64,000 nt of DNA from the NCBI RefSeq assembly GCF_048323755.1, contig NZ_JBLWFS010000015.1, forward strand, positions 1-64,000. The letters are read 5' to 3'. The notes under the pieces are model-generated. The model was not told the DNA's origin. It worked only from the letters and a program-made list of their open reading frames with translations, and did not search any database. Position numbers and translations under genes: made by a program. The DNA comes from Alkalihalobacterium sp048323755. GTDB taxonomy: Bacteria > Bacillota > Bacilli > Bacillales > Bacillaceae_F. Below, piece by piece: positions 1 to 8,702 of the stretch (its first letter is position 1; each line of letters begins with the position of its first letter).

Positions 1-33
1 TTCCATATTTAGGGTAAACTTAATTTGAGTCAT
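1..33 (-). CDS. IS256-type transposase, first 11 residues only
   Basis: An ATG at 33 (minus strand) follows a good AAAGGAG ribosome binding site. The 11 visible residues, MTQIKFTLNME, resemble the start of mutator-type (IS256) transposases. Catalytic residues are outside the window. A 12-bp inverted repeat (31-42 with 81-92) covers the start codon and the bases just after the ribosome binding site, so transcripts entering from outside the element could fold there and be poorly translated. Confidence 0.6.
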   Translation of the reverse strand, partial: MTQIKFTLNME

Positions 34-127
34 ATCAATTTCTCCTTTACGGTTTTTCGTGGTTGAAAACATTGTAACCAGAAATTGATATGGCTTATTC
101 TTTTTACACAATTATATGGACTTTATC
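1..127 (-). mobile_element. IS256-family insertion sequence, 5' end (runs off the window)
   Basis: Read on the minus strand from 127 inward, the end begins GATAAAGTCCATATAATTGT and continues into a GTGTAAAA stretch, which agrees with my memory of the terminal inverted repeat of IS256-type elements in Bacillaceae. A transposase reading frame starts 94 bp inside. The other end and most of the element lie outside the window, so the target duplication cannot be checked; the first flanking bases are 128-135. The family call rests on recalled similarity and the short protein start. Confidence 0.7.
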
Positions 128-305
128 TGTTATGGAACTGAGAGGCCCTTATTTGTAAGAATTCCTGTGAAATCGTCCACTTTTTCATAAAATAAGAGCT
201 TCTGAGTGCCCTAAATTTTTAAAAAGACTCATTTTGACACAAATAAGGGCCCCTCATGTACGAAAAAAAGTTTAGACTAATTCGCTGTTAGAAACGGATT
301 TACTG
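128..305. other. Gap between IS end and glucokinase: imperfect repeats
   Basis: This 178-bp gap has no gene. GAGGCCCTTATTTGT (142-156) is repeated inverted as ACAAATAAGGGCCCCTC (239-255), and a third related copy lies near 187-205. The repeats could form a long-range hairpin downstream of the glucokinase gene. Their role is not known to me. Confidence 0.4.
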
Positions 306-1304
306 TTACACTGTATTTGTTGTTACACCTGTATTTGCTGTGACACTCGTCTTCGCTAACCAAGCTGCACCGATGACACCTGCATCATTCCCTAACGTTG
401 CAATTGTAATTTCAATACCTTCAGACACTTTAGGGAATGCAAAACTCACAAAATACTCTTTTATTGGCGCTAAGATCGCATCTCCAGCTTTTGAAACGCC
501 ACCACCGATGACTATTTTTTCAGGGTTTAACCCGTTTGCTAAATTAGCTAATGCGAGACCTAAGTACAGAGCCACTTCATCGATTACCTTTTTCGCAGCT
601 CCATCCTCTTCTTTCGCTAAATCGAGTATGTCTTTTGCAGTTAACGATTGTGTTTGCTCGAAGACATCTCGTAATCTAGTAGGTTCTGCAGTAGTGCTAA
701 CTTCCTCTAGTGCGAGACGAACGATACCCGTTGCCGATGCGATTGTTTCTAGACACCCTTTTTTTCCACAATTACAACTTGCACCGTCTTTGATCTTCGA
801 TGTGATGTGACCAATTTCACCCCCAGCTCCATTTAAACCGTGAACAATTTTGCCATTTGAAATAATACCTCCACCGACACCCGTTCCTAATGTTACGAAA
901 ATCATATCGTTAGCTCCAGCTCCAGCGCCTTTCCACATCTCTCCAAGTGCTGCTAAATTCGCGTCATTGTCAACAACAACCGGTAAGGCTGTTTCTTTCT
1001 CTAGAAGAGCTTTTAAAGGGAAGTGTTCCCATCCTAGATTTACAGCAACTTCAATTGAACCATCTGTAAAATTAACAGGTCCGGGTGCGCCAACACCTAG
1101 TGCAAGTAATTTTTCTTTAGGTGAGTTTAATTCTAGTAACTTTTGATCAATTGATATAGCGATGTCAGTTGGTATACGATGACCATTTTCACATTTATCC
1201 GTTGGAATTTCCCACTTTGTCACTACTTCACCATCTTCGGTCACAAATGCTAGTTTAATTGTAGTCCCCCCGATATCAACACCAACGAGCCATCTCTCCT
1301 CCAT
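306..1304 (-). CDS. glcK: ROK-family glucokinase
   Basis: Predicted cytoplasmic glucokinase that phosphorylates the glucose released by the neighbouring alpha-glucosidases. The N-terminus has the ATP phosphate-binding DIGGTT motif near residue 10. The middle has the ROK signature: a GEIGH histidine followed by the zinc cluster CNCGKKGC and LETIAS. At 332 residues it is close to Bacillus GlcK (about 320). The C-terminal tail is a short Thr/Val/Asn-rich near-repeat (VTANTGVTTNTV) that looks like a small expansion. ATG at 1304 follows AAGGAGAGG. It is the last gene of the maltodextrin cluster, and a LacI-type palindrome lies upstream at 1458-1469. Other ROK sugar kinases are possible, but glucose fits the context. 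Confidence 0.88.
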   Translation of the reverse strand: MEERWLVGVDIGGTTIKLAFVTEDGEVVTKWEIPTDKCENGHRIPTDIAISIDQKLLELNSPKEKLLALGVGAPGPVNFTDGSIEVAVNLGWEHFPLKALLEKETALPVVVDNDANLAALGEMWKGAGAGANDMIFVTLGTGVGGGIISNGKIVHGLNGAGGEIGHITSKIKDGASCNCGKKGCLETIASATGIVRLALEEVSTTAEPTRLRDVFEQTQSLTAKDILDLAKEEDGAAKKVIDEVALYLGLALANLANGLNPEKIVIGGGVSKAGDAILAPIKEYFVSFAFPKVSEGIEITIATLGNDAGVIGAAWLAKTSVTANTGVTTNTV

Positions 1305-1405
1305 ATAAACCTCTCCTTGTTCATACTAACTCTTTTTGCTTGTCTATTTTTAGCAATTCTTAATTTCCTTAGATATATATAGTCAGCTTTTTGTCCAAAT
1401 ATAGT

Positions 1406-1437
1406 CCAAAAGGACACTGTCTCCAGTGTCCTTTTGG
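1406..1437 (-). terminator. Hairpin between alpha-glucosidase and glucokinase genes
   Basis: CCAAAAGGACACTG, a 4-nt loop and the perfect complement CAGTGTCCTTTTGG form a 14-bp stem. No long T-run follows on either strand, so it may be a terminator or a processing/stability hairpin that separates expression of the glucosidase and glcK. Confidence 0.6.
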
Positions 1438-1457
1438 CATTTTAATACTCCGTAACT

Positions 1458-1469
1458 GCAAACGTTTGC
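1458..1469. promoter_or_regulatory. LacI-family operator (MalR-like)
   Basis: GCAAACGTTTGC is a perfect 12-bp palindrome with the central CG typical of LacI-family sites. It lies between the glucosidase stop (1491) and glcK, and matches the palindromes at 3211, 10256, 10569 and 10703. Confidence 0.65.
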
Positions 1470-1490
1470 GCACGTCACCTATTACGTATT

Positions 1491-3158
1491 TTAGACTATT
1501 TTATACACTCTTGCTTCATAAGGTTTCAATACGACATTTTCAAGTGTCTCTTCTGAAACAACATCATAGTTACTCAATAACAATTGTACTGATTTCTTTA
1601 ATAAGTTTTCTGGGAAGCTAAATTTTGTTTCTTCTGCAAAGAGGTTCGTGATAACCAATACAGTTTCATCAGTAAATGTACGAGTATAGGCATATACTTG
1701 CTCATGATCTTCAGCAATAAGGTCATACGTCCCATAGACAAGCACTGGCCCGTCTTTTCTGAGTTCAATTAGCTTTTTGTAATAGTGGTAGATTGAATTT
1801 GGATCTTGCATGGCCTGTTCTACGTTGATGTCCGAAAAGTTTTCATTCAACTTCAACCAAGGAGTTCCTGTCGTAAATCCAGCGTTTGCATCCGTATTCC
1901 ATTGCATTGGAGTACGCGAATTATCTCGACCGTTTTTCCAAATAACTTCCATTATCTCTTCGTGGGTTTTTCCATCTTCAATTTCACTTTTATATAAGTT
2001 CTTAATCGCTACATCATTGTAATCATCAATGGATGGAAACTTCACATTGGTCATTCCAATTTCTTGTCCTTGATAAATAAACGGTGTTCCCTGCATTAAG
2101 AAGTACATCGTTGCTAGACATTTTGCAGACTTTTCCCAGTACTGTTCACTGTTCCCCCAAGTTGAAACTGAACGTGGCTGGTCATGGTTTTCTAGGAATA
2201 ATGCATTCCACCCTAATCCATCAAGACCTTTTTGCCATTTCGTTAACGTCTTTTTAAGAGCTGGGAGATCTAAACCTCCATCTGTACTTTTCCCCCACAG
2301 GTCAAGATGTTCGAATTGGAAGATCATATTGAAGCAACCTTTTTCTTCGCCTACCCACTCTTCCGCTTGGTCCACTTTAACACCGTTTGCTTCACCGACT
2401 GTCATGATATCATATTTATCAAACGTTTCACGTTTCAGTTCCTCAAGGAAAACATGAATGCCTTCACGGTTCATATGTCCTTTCAACGACGGGACATAGC
2501 GCTTATTGTTTGGATTCGGTAGGTCAGGGAAACCAGGTACCTTCTTAATGTGCGAAATGGCATCAACACGGAAGCCATCAATTCCTTTATCTAACCACCA
2601 ATTGACCATTTCATATAAGTCGTTTCTTACTTTTGGATTTTCCCAGTTAAGGTCCGGCTGTTTACGGGAAAATACGTGCATATAGTATTCTTTTGTCGCT
2701 TCATCGAATTGCCAAGCCGAACCGCTAAAAATGGATTCCCAGTTATTCGGTTCTTTCCCGTCTTTACCGGGGTGCCAAATGTAGTAATCTCTATATGGGT
2801 TGTCTTTTGAAGAACGTGACTCAATAAACCATGGGTGCTCATCGGACGTATGATTAATCACAAGATCTAGAATTAATTTCATGCCGCGGTCATGTACCTC
2901 TTTTAAAAGTTGATCAAAGTCAGCCATCGTTCCGAAATCATCCATAATTCCTTTATAATTACTAATATCGTAACCGTTATCATCATTTGGCGAGCTAAAA
3001 ATCGGACAGATCCAAATAACATCAATTCCTAAGTTCTTTAAATAATCCAACTTTGAAATCACACCTTGGATATCACCAATTCCATCACCGTTCGAATCCA
3101 TAAAACTACGAGGATATATTTGATAAGCTACTGCTTCTTTCCACCATTTCTTTTTCAA
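1491..3158 (-). CDS. malL: GH13 alpha-glucosidase, predicted maltase-type (alpha-1,4)
   Basis: A 555-residue cytoplasmic GH13_31 enzyme that would hydrolyse imported maltose and maltodextrins to glucose. Visible landmarks are the calcium-loop DSNGDGIGD near residue 22, the region I motif DLVINHT, nucleophile region GFRVDA, acid/base region MTVGEA and the final FLENHD motif. The residue after the nucleophile Asp is Ala. In this family a small residue there is associated with alpha-1,4 preference, while Val marks oligo-1,6-glucosidases. The start is TTG at 3158, eight bases after GAAGGAGG. It lies between glcK and a second, diverged paralog. Its promoter region carries a LacI-type palindrome at 3211-3222. 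Confidence 0.88.
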   Translation of the reverse strand: MKKKWWKEAVAYQIYPRSFMDSNGDGIGDIQGVISKLDYLKNLGIDVIWICPIFSSPNDDNGYDISNYKGIMDDFGTMADFDQLLKEVHDRGMKLILDLVINHTSDEHPWFIESRSSKDNPYRDYYIWHPGKDGKEPNNWESIFSGSAWQFDEATKEYYMHVFSRKQPDLNWENPKVRNDLYEMVNWWLDKGIDGFRVDAISHIKKVPGFPDLPNPNNKRYVPSLKGHMNREGIHVFLEELKRETFDKYDIMTVGEANGVKVDQAEEWVGEEKGCFNMIFQFEHLDLWGKSTDGGLDLPALKKTLTKWQKGLDGLGWNALFLENHDQPRSVSTWGNSEQYWEKSAKCLATMYFLMQGTPFIYQGQEIGMTNVKFPSIDDYNDVAIKNLYKSEIEDGKTHEEIMEVIWKNGRDNSRTPMQWNTDANAGFTTGTPWLKLNENFSDINVEQAMQDPNSIYHYYKKLIELRKDGPVLVYGTYDLIAEDHEQVYAYTRTFTDETVLVITNLFAEETKFSFPENLLKKSVQLLLSNYDVVSEETLENVVLKPYEARVYKIV

Positions 3159-3210
3159 AGCAAACGCCTCCTTCTCTCTACCATAAAAATAGCATATTTA
3201 CACTTCAAGC

Positions 3211-3222
3211 GCAATCGTTTGC
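3211..3222. promoter_or_regulatory. LacI-family operator upstream of first alpha-glucosidase
   Basis: GCAATCGTTTGC is a near-perfect palindrome. On the minus strand it lies directly downstream of a TATTAT -10-like hexamer, where a bound repressor would block initiation of the gene at 3158. Confidence 0.6.
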
Positions 3223-3262
3223 ACTATAATATTTTTTATATTTTTTCTCCCTCAGAATTCCC

Positions 3263-4900
3263 TTAAATTAATCTATATATACGCGCTTCATGAGGACGAA
3301 GGCTAATATTTTGGAAATCTACCTCTCCAATTACATCAGCATAGTTAGCAATGATAAGTTCCACCGATTGCGTATCCAGGTTTGTAGGCAGCGAAAAGTC
3401 CGTTTTAACATCAGCGTGATTTAAAATCACTAACCATGTTTCGCTTCCATACGTACGTGTGTACACATAAACATTTTCCTCGTCTAAAGAAAGATCCTCG
3501 TAGGCCCCATATATCATGACAGGATTTTCTTTTCGTAATGAAATCAATTTTTGATAGTAATAAAAAACAGAATTAGGGTCTTGTAATGCTTGCTTTACAT
3601 TAATTTCTTTATAATTTGGATTCACCTTAATCCATGGTGTTCCTGTTGTAAATCCAGCTTGGTCTGTATCATCCCACTGGATCGGTGTACGTGAATTATC
3701 ACGGCTTAATAGTAGTAAACTTTCAAATACCTCTTCTGGGTCACGACCTTTACCAACTTCTTCCTTATACTTATTTTTCATCGCGATATCATTATAATCA
3801 TCTATGCAATTAAAACGAACTCCTGTCATTCCAATCTCTTCACCTTGATAAATGTATGGAATACCAGGTAGTGTATGAATCATCGTAGCTAAAAGTTTTG
3901 CCGATTCGATCCGGTACTCTTGGTCGTTTCCATAACGGGTGACTTGACGAGTATGATCGTGATTGTTCAAGAACTGTGAATTTGTCCCTCTTCCTCTTAA
4001 TCCTTCATACCAGCGTGTTTGGATTTCTTTAAACCGTTTCATATCCCATGTCGGCATATCATCAGCAACCTCGAAATGGAATAATGTATGTAACTCTTTA
4101 CGGTCTTCTCCTACATAAAGAAGTCCATCTTCTGGTGTTACAAAAGGAATTTCTCCTACGGTCATAATATCGTAATGCTGCAATACTTCTCGGTTCATTT
4201 CTTGTAAATAGTCGTGAATACCCGGGTTATTCCCTAAATAGTTGATATCATTTGGATTTTCTACACTCGGAAAGCCTTTTAATTTTGCAAGTAAGTTAAT
4301 GACGTCTAAACGAAATCCATCAATGCCTTTATCTAACCAAAAGCGCATCATTTTATAGATTTCTTGACGAACATCTTCGTTTTCCCAGTTTAAGTCAGGT
4401 TGCTCCACTGCAAACGAGTGCATGTAATACTGACCTGTTTTTTCATCATATTCCCAAACCGATGGAGTGAAATAAGAGCGCCAATTGTTTGGCTTTTCAC
4501 TGTCCTTAGGATCCTTCCAAATGTACCAATCACGTTTCGGATTATTTTTAGAAGAACGAGACTCAATAAACCACGGGTGCTGATCCGACGTATGATTAAC
4601 GACTAAGTCCATAATTAATTTCATCCCACGATTATGCACTTCGTTTAAAAGACGTTCCCACGTTTCCATGGTTCCAGCCTTATCCATAATGCTATTGTAG
4701 TCTGATATATCGTAACCGTTATCAAAATCAGGTGACTCATAACAAGGATTTAACCAAATCACATCGACACCGAGCTCTTTAATATAATCAAGCTTTTCGA
4801 TTACTCCTTCTAAATCGCCGTAGCCATCACCATTCGTATCATAGAAACTGCGCCAATACACCTGATATACGACTGCCTCTTTCCACCACGTTTTATTCAT
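3263..4900 (-). CDS. GH13 alpha-glucosidase, predicted oligo-1,6-glucosidase type
   Basis: A 545-residue paralog of the adjacent enzyme with the same GH13 landmarks: DTNGDGYGD loop, DLVVNHT, nucleophile region GFRLDV, acid/base MTVGEI and FLNNHDHTR. Here the nucleophile Asp is followed by Val, as in Bacillus oligo-1,6-glucosidase, so it likely handles isomaltose and panose-type branch remnants. The reading frame extends 28 codons upstream, but the ATG at 4900 is preferred: it has GGGAG at good spacing and MNKTWWKEAVVYQVYWRS is the usual family start. It lies between the LacI gene and the first glucosidase, so the two probably cover alpha-1,4 and alpha-1,6 linkages together. Trehalose-6-phosphate hydrolase is less likely in this context. 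Confidence 0.86.
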   Translation of the reverse strand: MNKTWWKEAVVYQVYWRSFYDTNGDGYGDLEGVIEKLDYIKELGVDVIWLNPCYESPDFDNGYDISDYNSIMDKAGTMETWERLLNEVHNRGMKLIMDLVVNHTSDQHPWFIESRSSKNNPKRDWYIWKDPKDSEKPNNWRSYFTPSVWEYDEKTGQYYMHSFAVEQPDLNWENEDVRQEIYKMMRFWLDKGIDGFRLDVINLLAKLKGFPSVENPNDINYLGNNPGIHDYLQEMNREVLQHYDIMTVGEIPFVTPEDGLLYVGEDRKELHTLFHFEVADDMPTWDMKRFKEIQTRWYEGLRGRGTNSQFLNNHDHTRQVTRYGNDQEYRIESAKLLATMIHTLPGIPYIYQGEEIGMTGVRFNCIDDYNDIAMKNKYKEEVGKGRDPEEVFESLLLLSRDNSRTPIQWDDTDQAGFTTGTPWIKVNPNYKEINVKQALQDPNSVFYYYQKLISLRKENPVMIYGAYEDLSLDEENVYVYTRTYGSETWLVILNHADVKTDFSLPTNLDTQSVELIIANYADVIGEVDFQNISLRPHEARIYRLI

Positions 4901-4973
4901 GTCTATAACTCCCTTTTTCCTTACTAATAGTTTTAATAACAAACTATATGAATAAAATTCCCATAAAAAAGAA

Positions 4974-5083
4974 GGGTGTCCCAATAGTGCGTAATTCTCA
5001 ATTCCATATAAGCGTCTAGTAGAAAGTCTTCATTTCTCAAACTCTTTTTGGATAAAAATTGCACTTTGTGATGGGACATCCCC
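4974..5083 (-). terminator. Long-loop terminator after the LacI gene
   Basis: On the minus strand GGGATGTCCCA (arm 5072-5082) pairs with TGGGACACCC (arm 4974-4983) across about 88 bases and is followed by TTCTTTTTT. This gives an intrinsic-terminator shape with an unusually large apical part. It follows the LacI stop codon at 5088. Confidence 0.6.
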
Positions 5084-5087
5084 GCTT

Positions 5088-6104
5088 CTATTTACAAGAT
5101 TGCCTTTTGACTAACCTATGAGGTACGATTACTTTTTTCTCCCCATTGTCAGGGTGATTAATCTTACTGATTAAACAATTCGTTGCTTGATAACCTAGAT
5201 CATAAATATGAATATCAACGGTTGTCATTGTAGGTGACGAAAGTTCTGAAATCATTACATTATTAAAGCTAACTACGGATAGATCACCAGGAACTGAAAC
5301 ATTCATATCCGCTAGCATTTTCAACACACCAAAAGTCATAATATCATCAACAACAATAAGTGCAGTTGGGCGTTGTTCAAGAGACATTAGCTCAATAACC
5401 GCATCTTGTCCACCTTTTTCTAATTCTTCATGATGAACAATGTAATCGTCTCGAACAGGGATATTTGCATTAATTAATGCTTGTTTATATCCTTTTAGAT
5501 GATCAATCGTTACGACAAAATCTAAATTTCCACCGATAAACCCAATCTTTTCATGGCCTAGTAACATCAAATACTCTGTTACAGTTTTCGCTGCCTTAAA
5601 GTTATCATTGTTAACAAAGGTTACTTGGTCTTCGTCTATATTATAAGGTCTGCCGATCAGGACAAACGGAAAGCCTTGTTCAATAAGAAATGGCATAACT
5701 TTATCATTTACTCGAGAGTAAAGTAGTAGAATTCCATCTACTCGCCCCCCATATACCATTTGCTTTACTTCTTCAAAAATTTCATCTTCCGATTGACCTG
5801 TTGATAAATACAGTCCGAACCCTTCTTGATGTGCTTTCGTACTAATTCCCCGAATAACTTCTGGGAAGAATGGATTTTGAAACGCAATTTTAGCCGAATT
5901 AGGCATAACTACACCAATTGTTTTCGTACTTTTATTGGCAAGACTCCTTGCGTTTAAATTAGGGTGATAACCTAATTCCTTCATTGCTTCCCTAACACGT
6001 TCTTTCGTCTTTTCACTTATACGTGAACTATTTGCAATAACACGAGATACCGTCGACGGTGCTACATTTGCCCGTTTAGCGACATCTTTTATAGTGACCG
6101 CCAT
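5088..6104 (-). CDS. malR: LacI/GalR-family transcriptional regulator of the maltodextrin locus
   Basis: A 338-residue regulator. An N-terminal helix-turn-helix and hinge (TIKDVAKRANVAPSTVSRV, then ARSLANKSTKTIGVV) is followed by a periplasmic-binding-protein-like effector domain. Family members bind pseudo-palindromic operators with a central CG; several such sites occur in this locus (1458, 3211, 10256, 10569, 10703). It is embedded between the transporter and hydrolase genes, so the effector is probably maltose or maltodextrin. Whether it represses or activates cannot be read from sequence, but one palindrome covers the -35 of the divergent amylase promoter, which suggests repression. ATG at 6104 follows GGAGGTGG. 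The gene symbol is by context. Confidence 0.82.
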   Translation of the reverse strand: MAVTIKDVAKRANVAPSTVSRVIANSSRISEKTKERVREAMKELGYHPNLNARSLANKSTKTIGVVMPNSAKIAFQNPFFPEVIRGISTKAHQEGFGLYLSTGQSEDEIFEEVKQMVYGGRVDGILLLYSRVNDKVMPFLIEQGFPFVLIGRPYNIDEDQVTFVNNDNFKAAKTVTEYLMLLGHEKIGFIGGNLDFVVTIDHLKGYKQALINANIPVRDDYIVHHEELEKGGQDAVIELMSLEQRPTALIVVDDIMTFGVLKMLADMNVSVPGDLSVVSFNNVMISELSSPTMTTVDIHIYDLGYQATNCLISKINHPDNGEKKVIVPHRLVKRQSCK

Positions 6105-6209
6105 CGGTATCCACCTCCTCTACAGTGATTTCATCTATATTTTAGCTGTTAGCACCACTTTAGACAATCTTTTCCTTTCCTCACTTTTATCAACTTTATA
6201 CGAATTCCC

Positions 6210-6311
6210 TTATGATGTTGTTACAATCCACATGAGTAACGCCGAGTATAGGAATAGACCTCCAGCAAGTACTAACAAAATAATAGATAGTAGTTTAAAT
6301 CCTTTAAACAC
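6210..6311 (-). CDS. 33-residue single-membrane-span peptide in the maltodextrin transporter operon
   Basis: A small frame from GTG at 6311, seven bases after AAGGTG, to TAA at 6210. It encodes a Lys-containing N-terminus (start FKGFKLLS) followed by one strongly hydrophobic helix with LLVLAGGLFLYSALLMWIV, then TTS. It lies 24 bp after the second permease gene on the same strand. The composition and placement suggest a small transporter-associated membrane protein. I recall similar tiny genes after MalG in related bacilli but cannot confirm this here. Confidence 0.55.
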   Translation of the reverse strand: MFKGFKLLSIILLVLAGGLFLYSALLMWIVTTS

Positions 6312-6335
6312 TTGAAATCACCTTCTTGTTACTTA

Positions 6336-7181
6336 TTATCCTTTTTCAGCACCCGCAGTTAAACCTTCTACAATGTAGCGTTGGAACACAAAGAACAGGA
6401 TCATTAGCGGAAGTGCAATAAGAACGGCACCTGCTGCGAACACAGTAAAGTTATTATTAGCTTGACCTGAAACTAAAGTAAAGAGTCCTTGTGCTAATGT
6501 CCAGTTACTGCTTGAACGCAAGATAACCTCAGCCATAATGAAGTCCATACTCGCACCAACAAAACTATTAAATGCTACGAAAGCAATAATTGGTGTAGCA
6601 AGTGGAAGCATAACTTTAAGGAAGATATCCGTATTCGATGCCCCGTCAATGCGAGCAGCTTCCATTAAACTGTTTGGAATTCCATCAAAGAAACCTTTAA
6701 CAATCCATGTATTAAACGCTACACTACCCGCAGCTAATACAAGAATATAACCAAGATGAGTATCTAAAAGGCCAAACGTTCCTAATAAAGTATAGATTGC
6801 AATCATCCCCATGATCGTTGGGAACATTTGAAGAATAATGATTGCCATTAAACCTTGCTTTTTACCTTTAAATCTAAACTTTGAAAAGGCGTAACCAGAT
6901 AAAACTCCGAATGTCGTTGAAATGATCATATTAGAAAATGCAATAAACATCGTATTTCGATACCAAGTAATATAATCATGTTCAGCAAATAAAGTTTTGT
7001 AATGTCCCCAGTTCCATTCTGCAGGACTTGGGAAAATCCTCGATGTGTGAAGTGAAGATCCAGGGTTTACTGAACCGATAAAGATAAAGTACACAGGGAA
7101 CAAACAAATGATAACGAGCGAAACTAAAATACTATATACAATAAACATGTTGATTGTCTTTTTTACTTTAGGGTTAAGCAT
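6336..7181 (-). CDS. mdxG: Maltodextrin ABC transporter permease, MalG/MdxG type
   Basis: A 281-residue inner membrane permease with six predicted spans. The EAA loop that contacts the ATPase is visible as EAARIDGASNTDIFLKVMLP near residues 175-195. It follows the MalF-type gene by 3 bp and would form the transmembrane pore with it. No ATPase gene is in the locus, as is usual for bacilli that use the shared MsmX ATPase. ATG at 7181. Confidence 0.9.
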   Translation of the reverse strand: MLNPKVKKTINMFIVYSILVSLVIICLFPVYFIFIGSVNPGSSLHTSRIFPSPAEWNWGHYKTLFAEHDYITWYRNTMFIAFSNMIISTTFGVLSGYAFSKFRFKGKKQGLMAIIILQMFPTIMGMIAIYTLLGTFGLLDTHLGYILVLAAGSVAFNTWIVKGFFDGIPNSLMEAARIDGASNTDIFLKVMLPLATPIIAFVAFNSFVGASMDFIMAEVILRSSSNWTLAQGLFTLVSGQANNNFTVFAAGAVLIALPLMILFFVFQRYIVEGLTAGAEKG

Positions 7182-7184
7182 TTA

Positions 7185-8516
7185 TTACACATCCCCTTTC
7201 AAGGCTTTGGTATTTCGTAAATTGAAATACGCAAATCCAGCAATGATCAAGAAGACGACTAAAGCAACAGCAGAAGCAATCGCATATTGACCATTATCTA
7301 ATGTCATTTTGAAAATCCATGACAATAAGATATCCGTGTGACCAGCATAGTTGTAATTAGCGTTTGTTGGGCCACCTTCTGTCATTAGATAAATGAACGT
7401 TAACTGGTTAAAGTTAAACGCGAATGTAAAGACCATTAGCGGAGTCGCAGCTACCATAACGATCGGGAATGTTATTTTCCGAAATTGTTGAACAATTGTT
7501 GCTCCATCTACTTCAGCTGCTTCATAAAGTTCTTTACTAATCGTTGTTAATACAGCTGTAAATAATGCCATCCAGAACGGAAAGCCTAGCCATAAGTTAG
7601 TCAGTAATACGGCAACTTTTGCCCACATTGGATCTGATAACCATGGAATGGGGTTCAAGCCCACAGTTCTTAGCATTTCATTAATAACACCAAACTGACC
7701 ATTATACATATTTCTAAAAATAAGAATACTTACAAACCCTGGTACAGCCCAAGGAATAATATAAACGTTTCTCCAGAACTTACGATACTTAACAATCTTT
7801 TGTGATAAAACAACAGCTACAAAAAGACCTGCAAATACAACTAAAACCGTAGATAAAACTGCCCAAATAATTGTCCAAGAAAAGACTCCAAGGAACGTCC
7901 CTCTCCAAGACTCCATTGTAAATAAGCGAAGAAATTGTTCGATCCCTACCCAATCAACTAAGGCCCTTGGCGGCAAATAGTTTGGTGAAGAGAAGTTCGT
8001 AAAAGCAATTAATGCTGTGAAAACTAACGGGAATACAGTTAACAAAAGCATAGCAGTCGCAGTTGGTGCGATTAAAATATAAGCATATCCTGTATCCCAT
8101 GCGTTACGTATAGATGTTTTAAAGTCGCTAACGGGTTGACCTAATTCACGTAATTTTCCTACAAAGTAGGCATCACGAACACTTAGGTAGTAAATAGCTA
8201 AGATAATGAGTAATAAAATGACCATCATTAGCCCTTCAGCCATTAACAGAATTGAATGATCACCTTGTTCGATAATACGACCTCTTTGTCTAACCTGCGG
8301 CTGTTCCCCTAATGTAATTAATCCGTGTACCCCGCTAATAATAGGTCTTACCGCGAAGATTAATACAATAAGTTCAAATATCGCCCAAGAAATACCTTTC
8401 CAATATTGCTTATTATAAATTTGTCCTAGTCCCATAAAGAGAACAGATAGCAAAGCTGCAATTTTGCTATGACTTTTGTCTTTATGTGACACTTTCATTT
8501 CTGAATGATTTGCCAT
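7185..8516 (-). CDS. mdxF: Maltodextrin ABC transporter permease, MalF/MdxF type
   Basis: A 443-residue permease. The first 140 residues form an extension with extra hydrophobic segments (GQIYNKQYWKG and following), as in Bacillus MdxF, before the core permease domain. The EAA loop reads ELYEAAEVDGATIVQQFRKI. It would pair with the MdxG-type subunit and receive substrate from the lipoprotein encoded upstream. A 186-bp gap with a stable hairpin separates it from the binding-protein gene, a layout that commonly gives higher binding-protein expression. ATG at 8516. Confidence 0.9.
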   Translation of the reverse strand: MANHSEMKVSHKDKSHSKIAALLSVLFMGLGQIYNKQYWKGISWAIFELIVLIFAVRPIISGVHGLITLGEQPQVRQRGRIIEQGDHSILLMAEGLMMVILLLIILAIYYLSVRDAYFVGKLRELGQPVSDFKTSIRNAWDTGYAYILIAPTATAMLLLTVFPLVFTALIAFTNFSSPNYLPPRALVDWVGIEQFLRLFTMESWRGTFLGVFSWTIIWAVLSTVLVVFAGLFVAVVLSQKIVKYRKFWRNVYIIPWAVPGFVSILIFRNMYNGQFGVINEMLRTVGLNPIPWLSDPMWAKVAVLLTNLWLGFPFWMALFTAVLTTISKELYEAAEVDGATIVQQFRKITFPIVMVAATPLMVFTFAFNFNQLTFIYLMTEGGPTNANYNYAGHTDILLSWIFKMTLDNGQYAIASAVALVVFLIIAGFAYFNLRNTKALKGDV

Positions 8517-8584
8517 TGATTATTCCCCCTTTAAACGGAATAAGTAAACTTTCAAAAAACTTAAAATTTTTGTCGGTAAAATGG

Positions 8585-8639
8585 ATAATCAGTGAGGTGG
8601 TTAGGGGGATTATTCCTTCATACCACACTCACTGATTAT
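8585..8639 (-). promoter_or_regulatory. Intercistronic hairpin between binding protein and permease genes
   Basis: A 12-bp stem (8585-8596 with 8628-8639, arm sequence ATAATCAGTGAG) lies between the mdxE and mdxF genes. It lacks a T-run, so it more likely limits readthrough or stabilises the upstream mRNA 3' end than terminates fully. A second small stem (CATCTTT with AAAGATG) lies at 8655-8674. Confidence 0.55.
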
Positions 8640-8702
8640 TTTGATGATTAGTTCATCTTTAGTAATAAAGATGGAATGCAGTCACCATTATTAATAGTTT
8701 GA

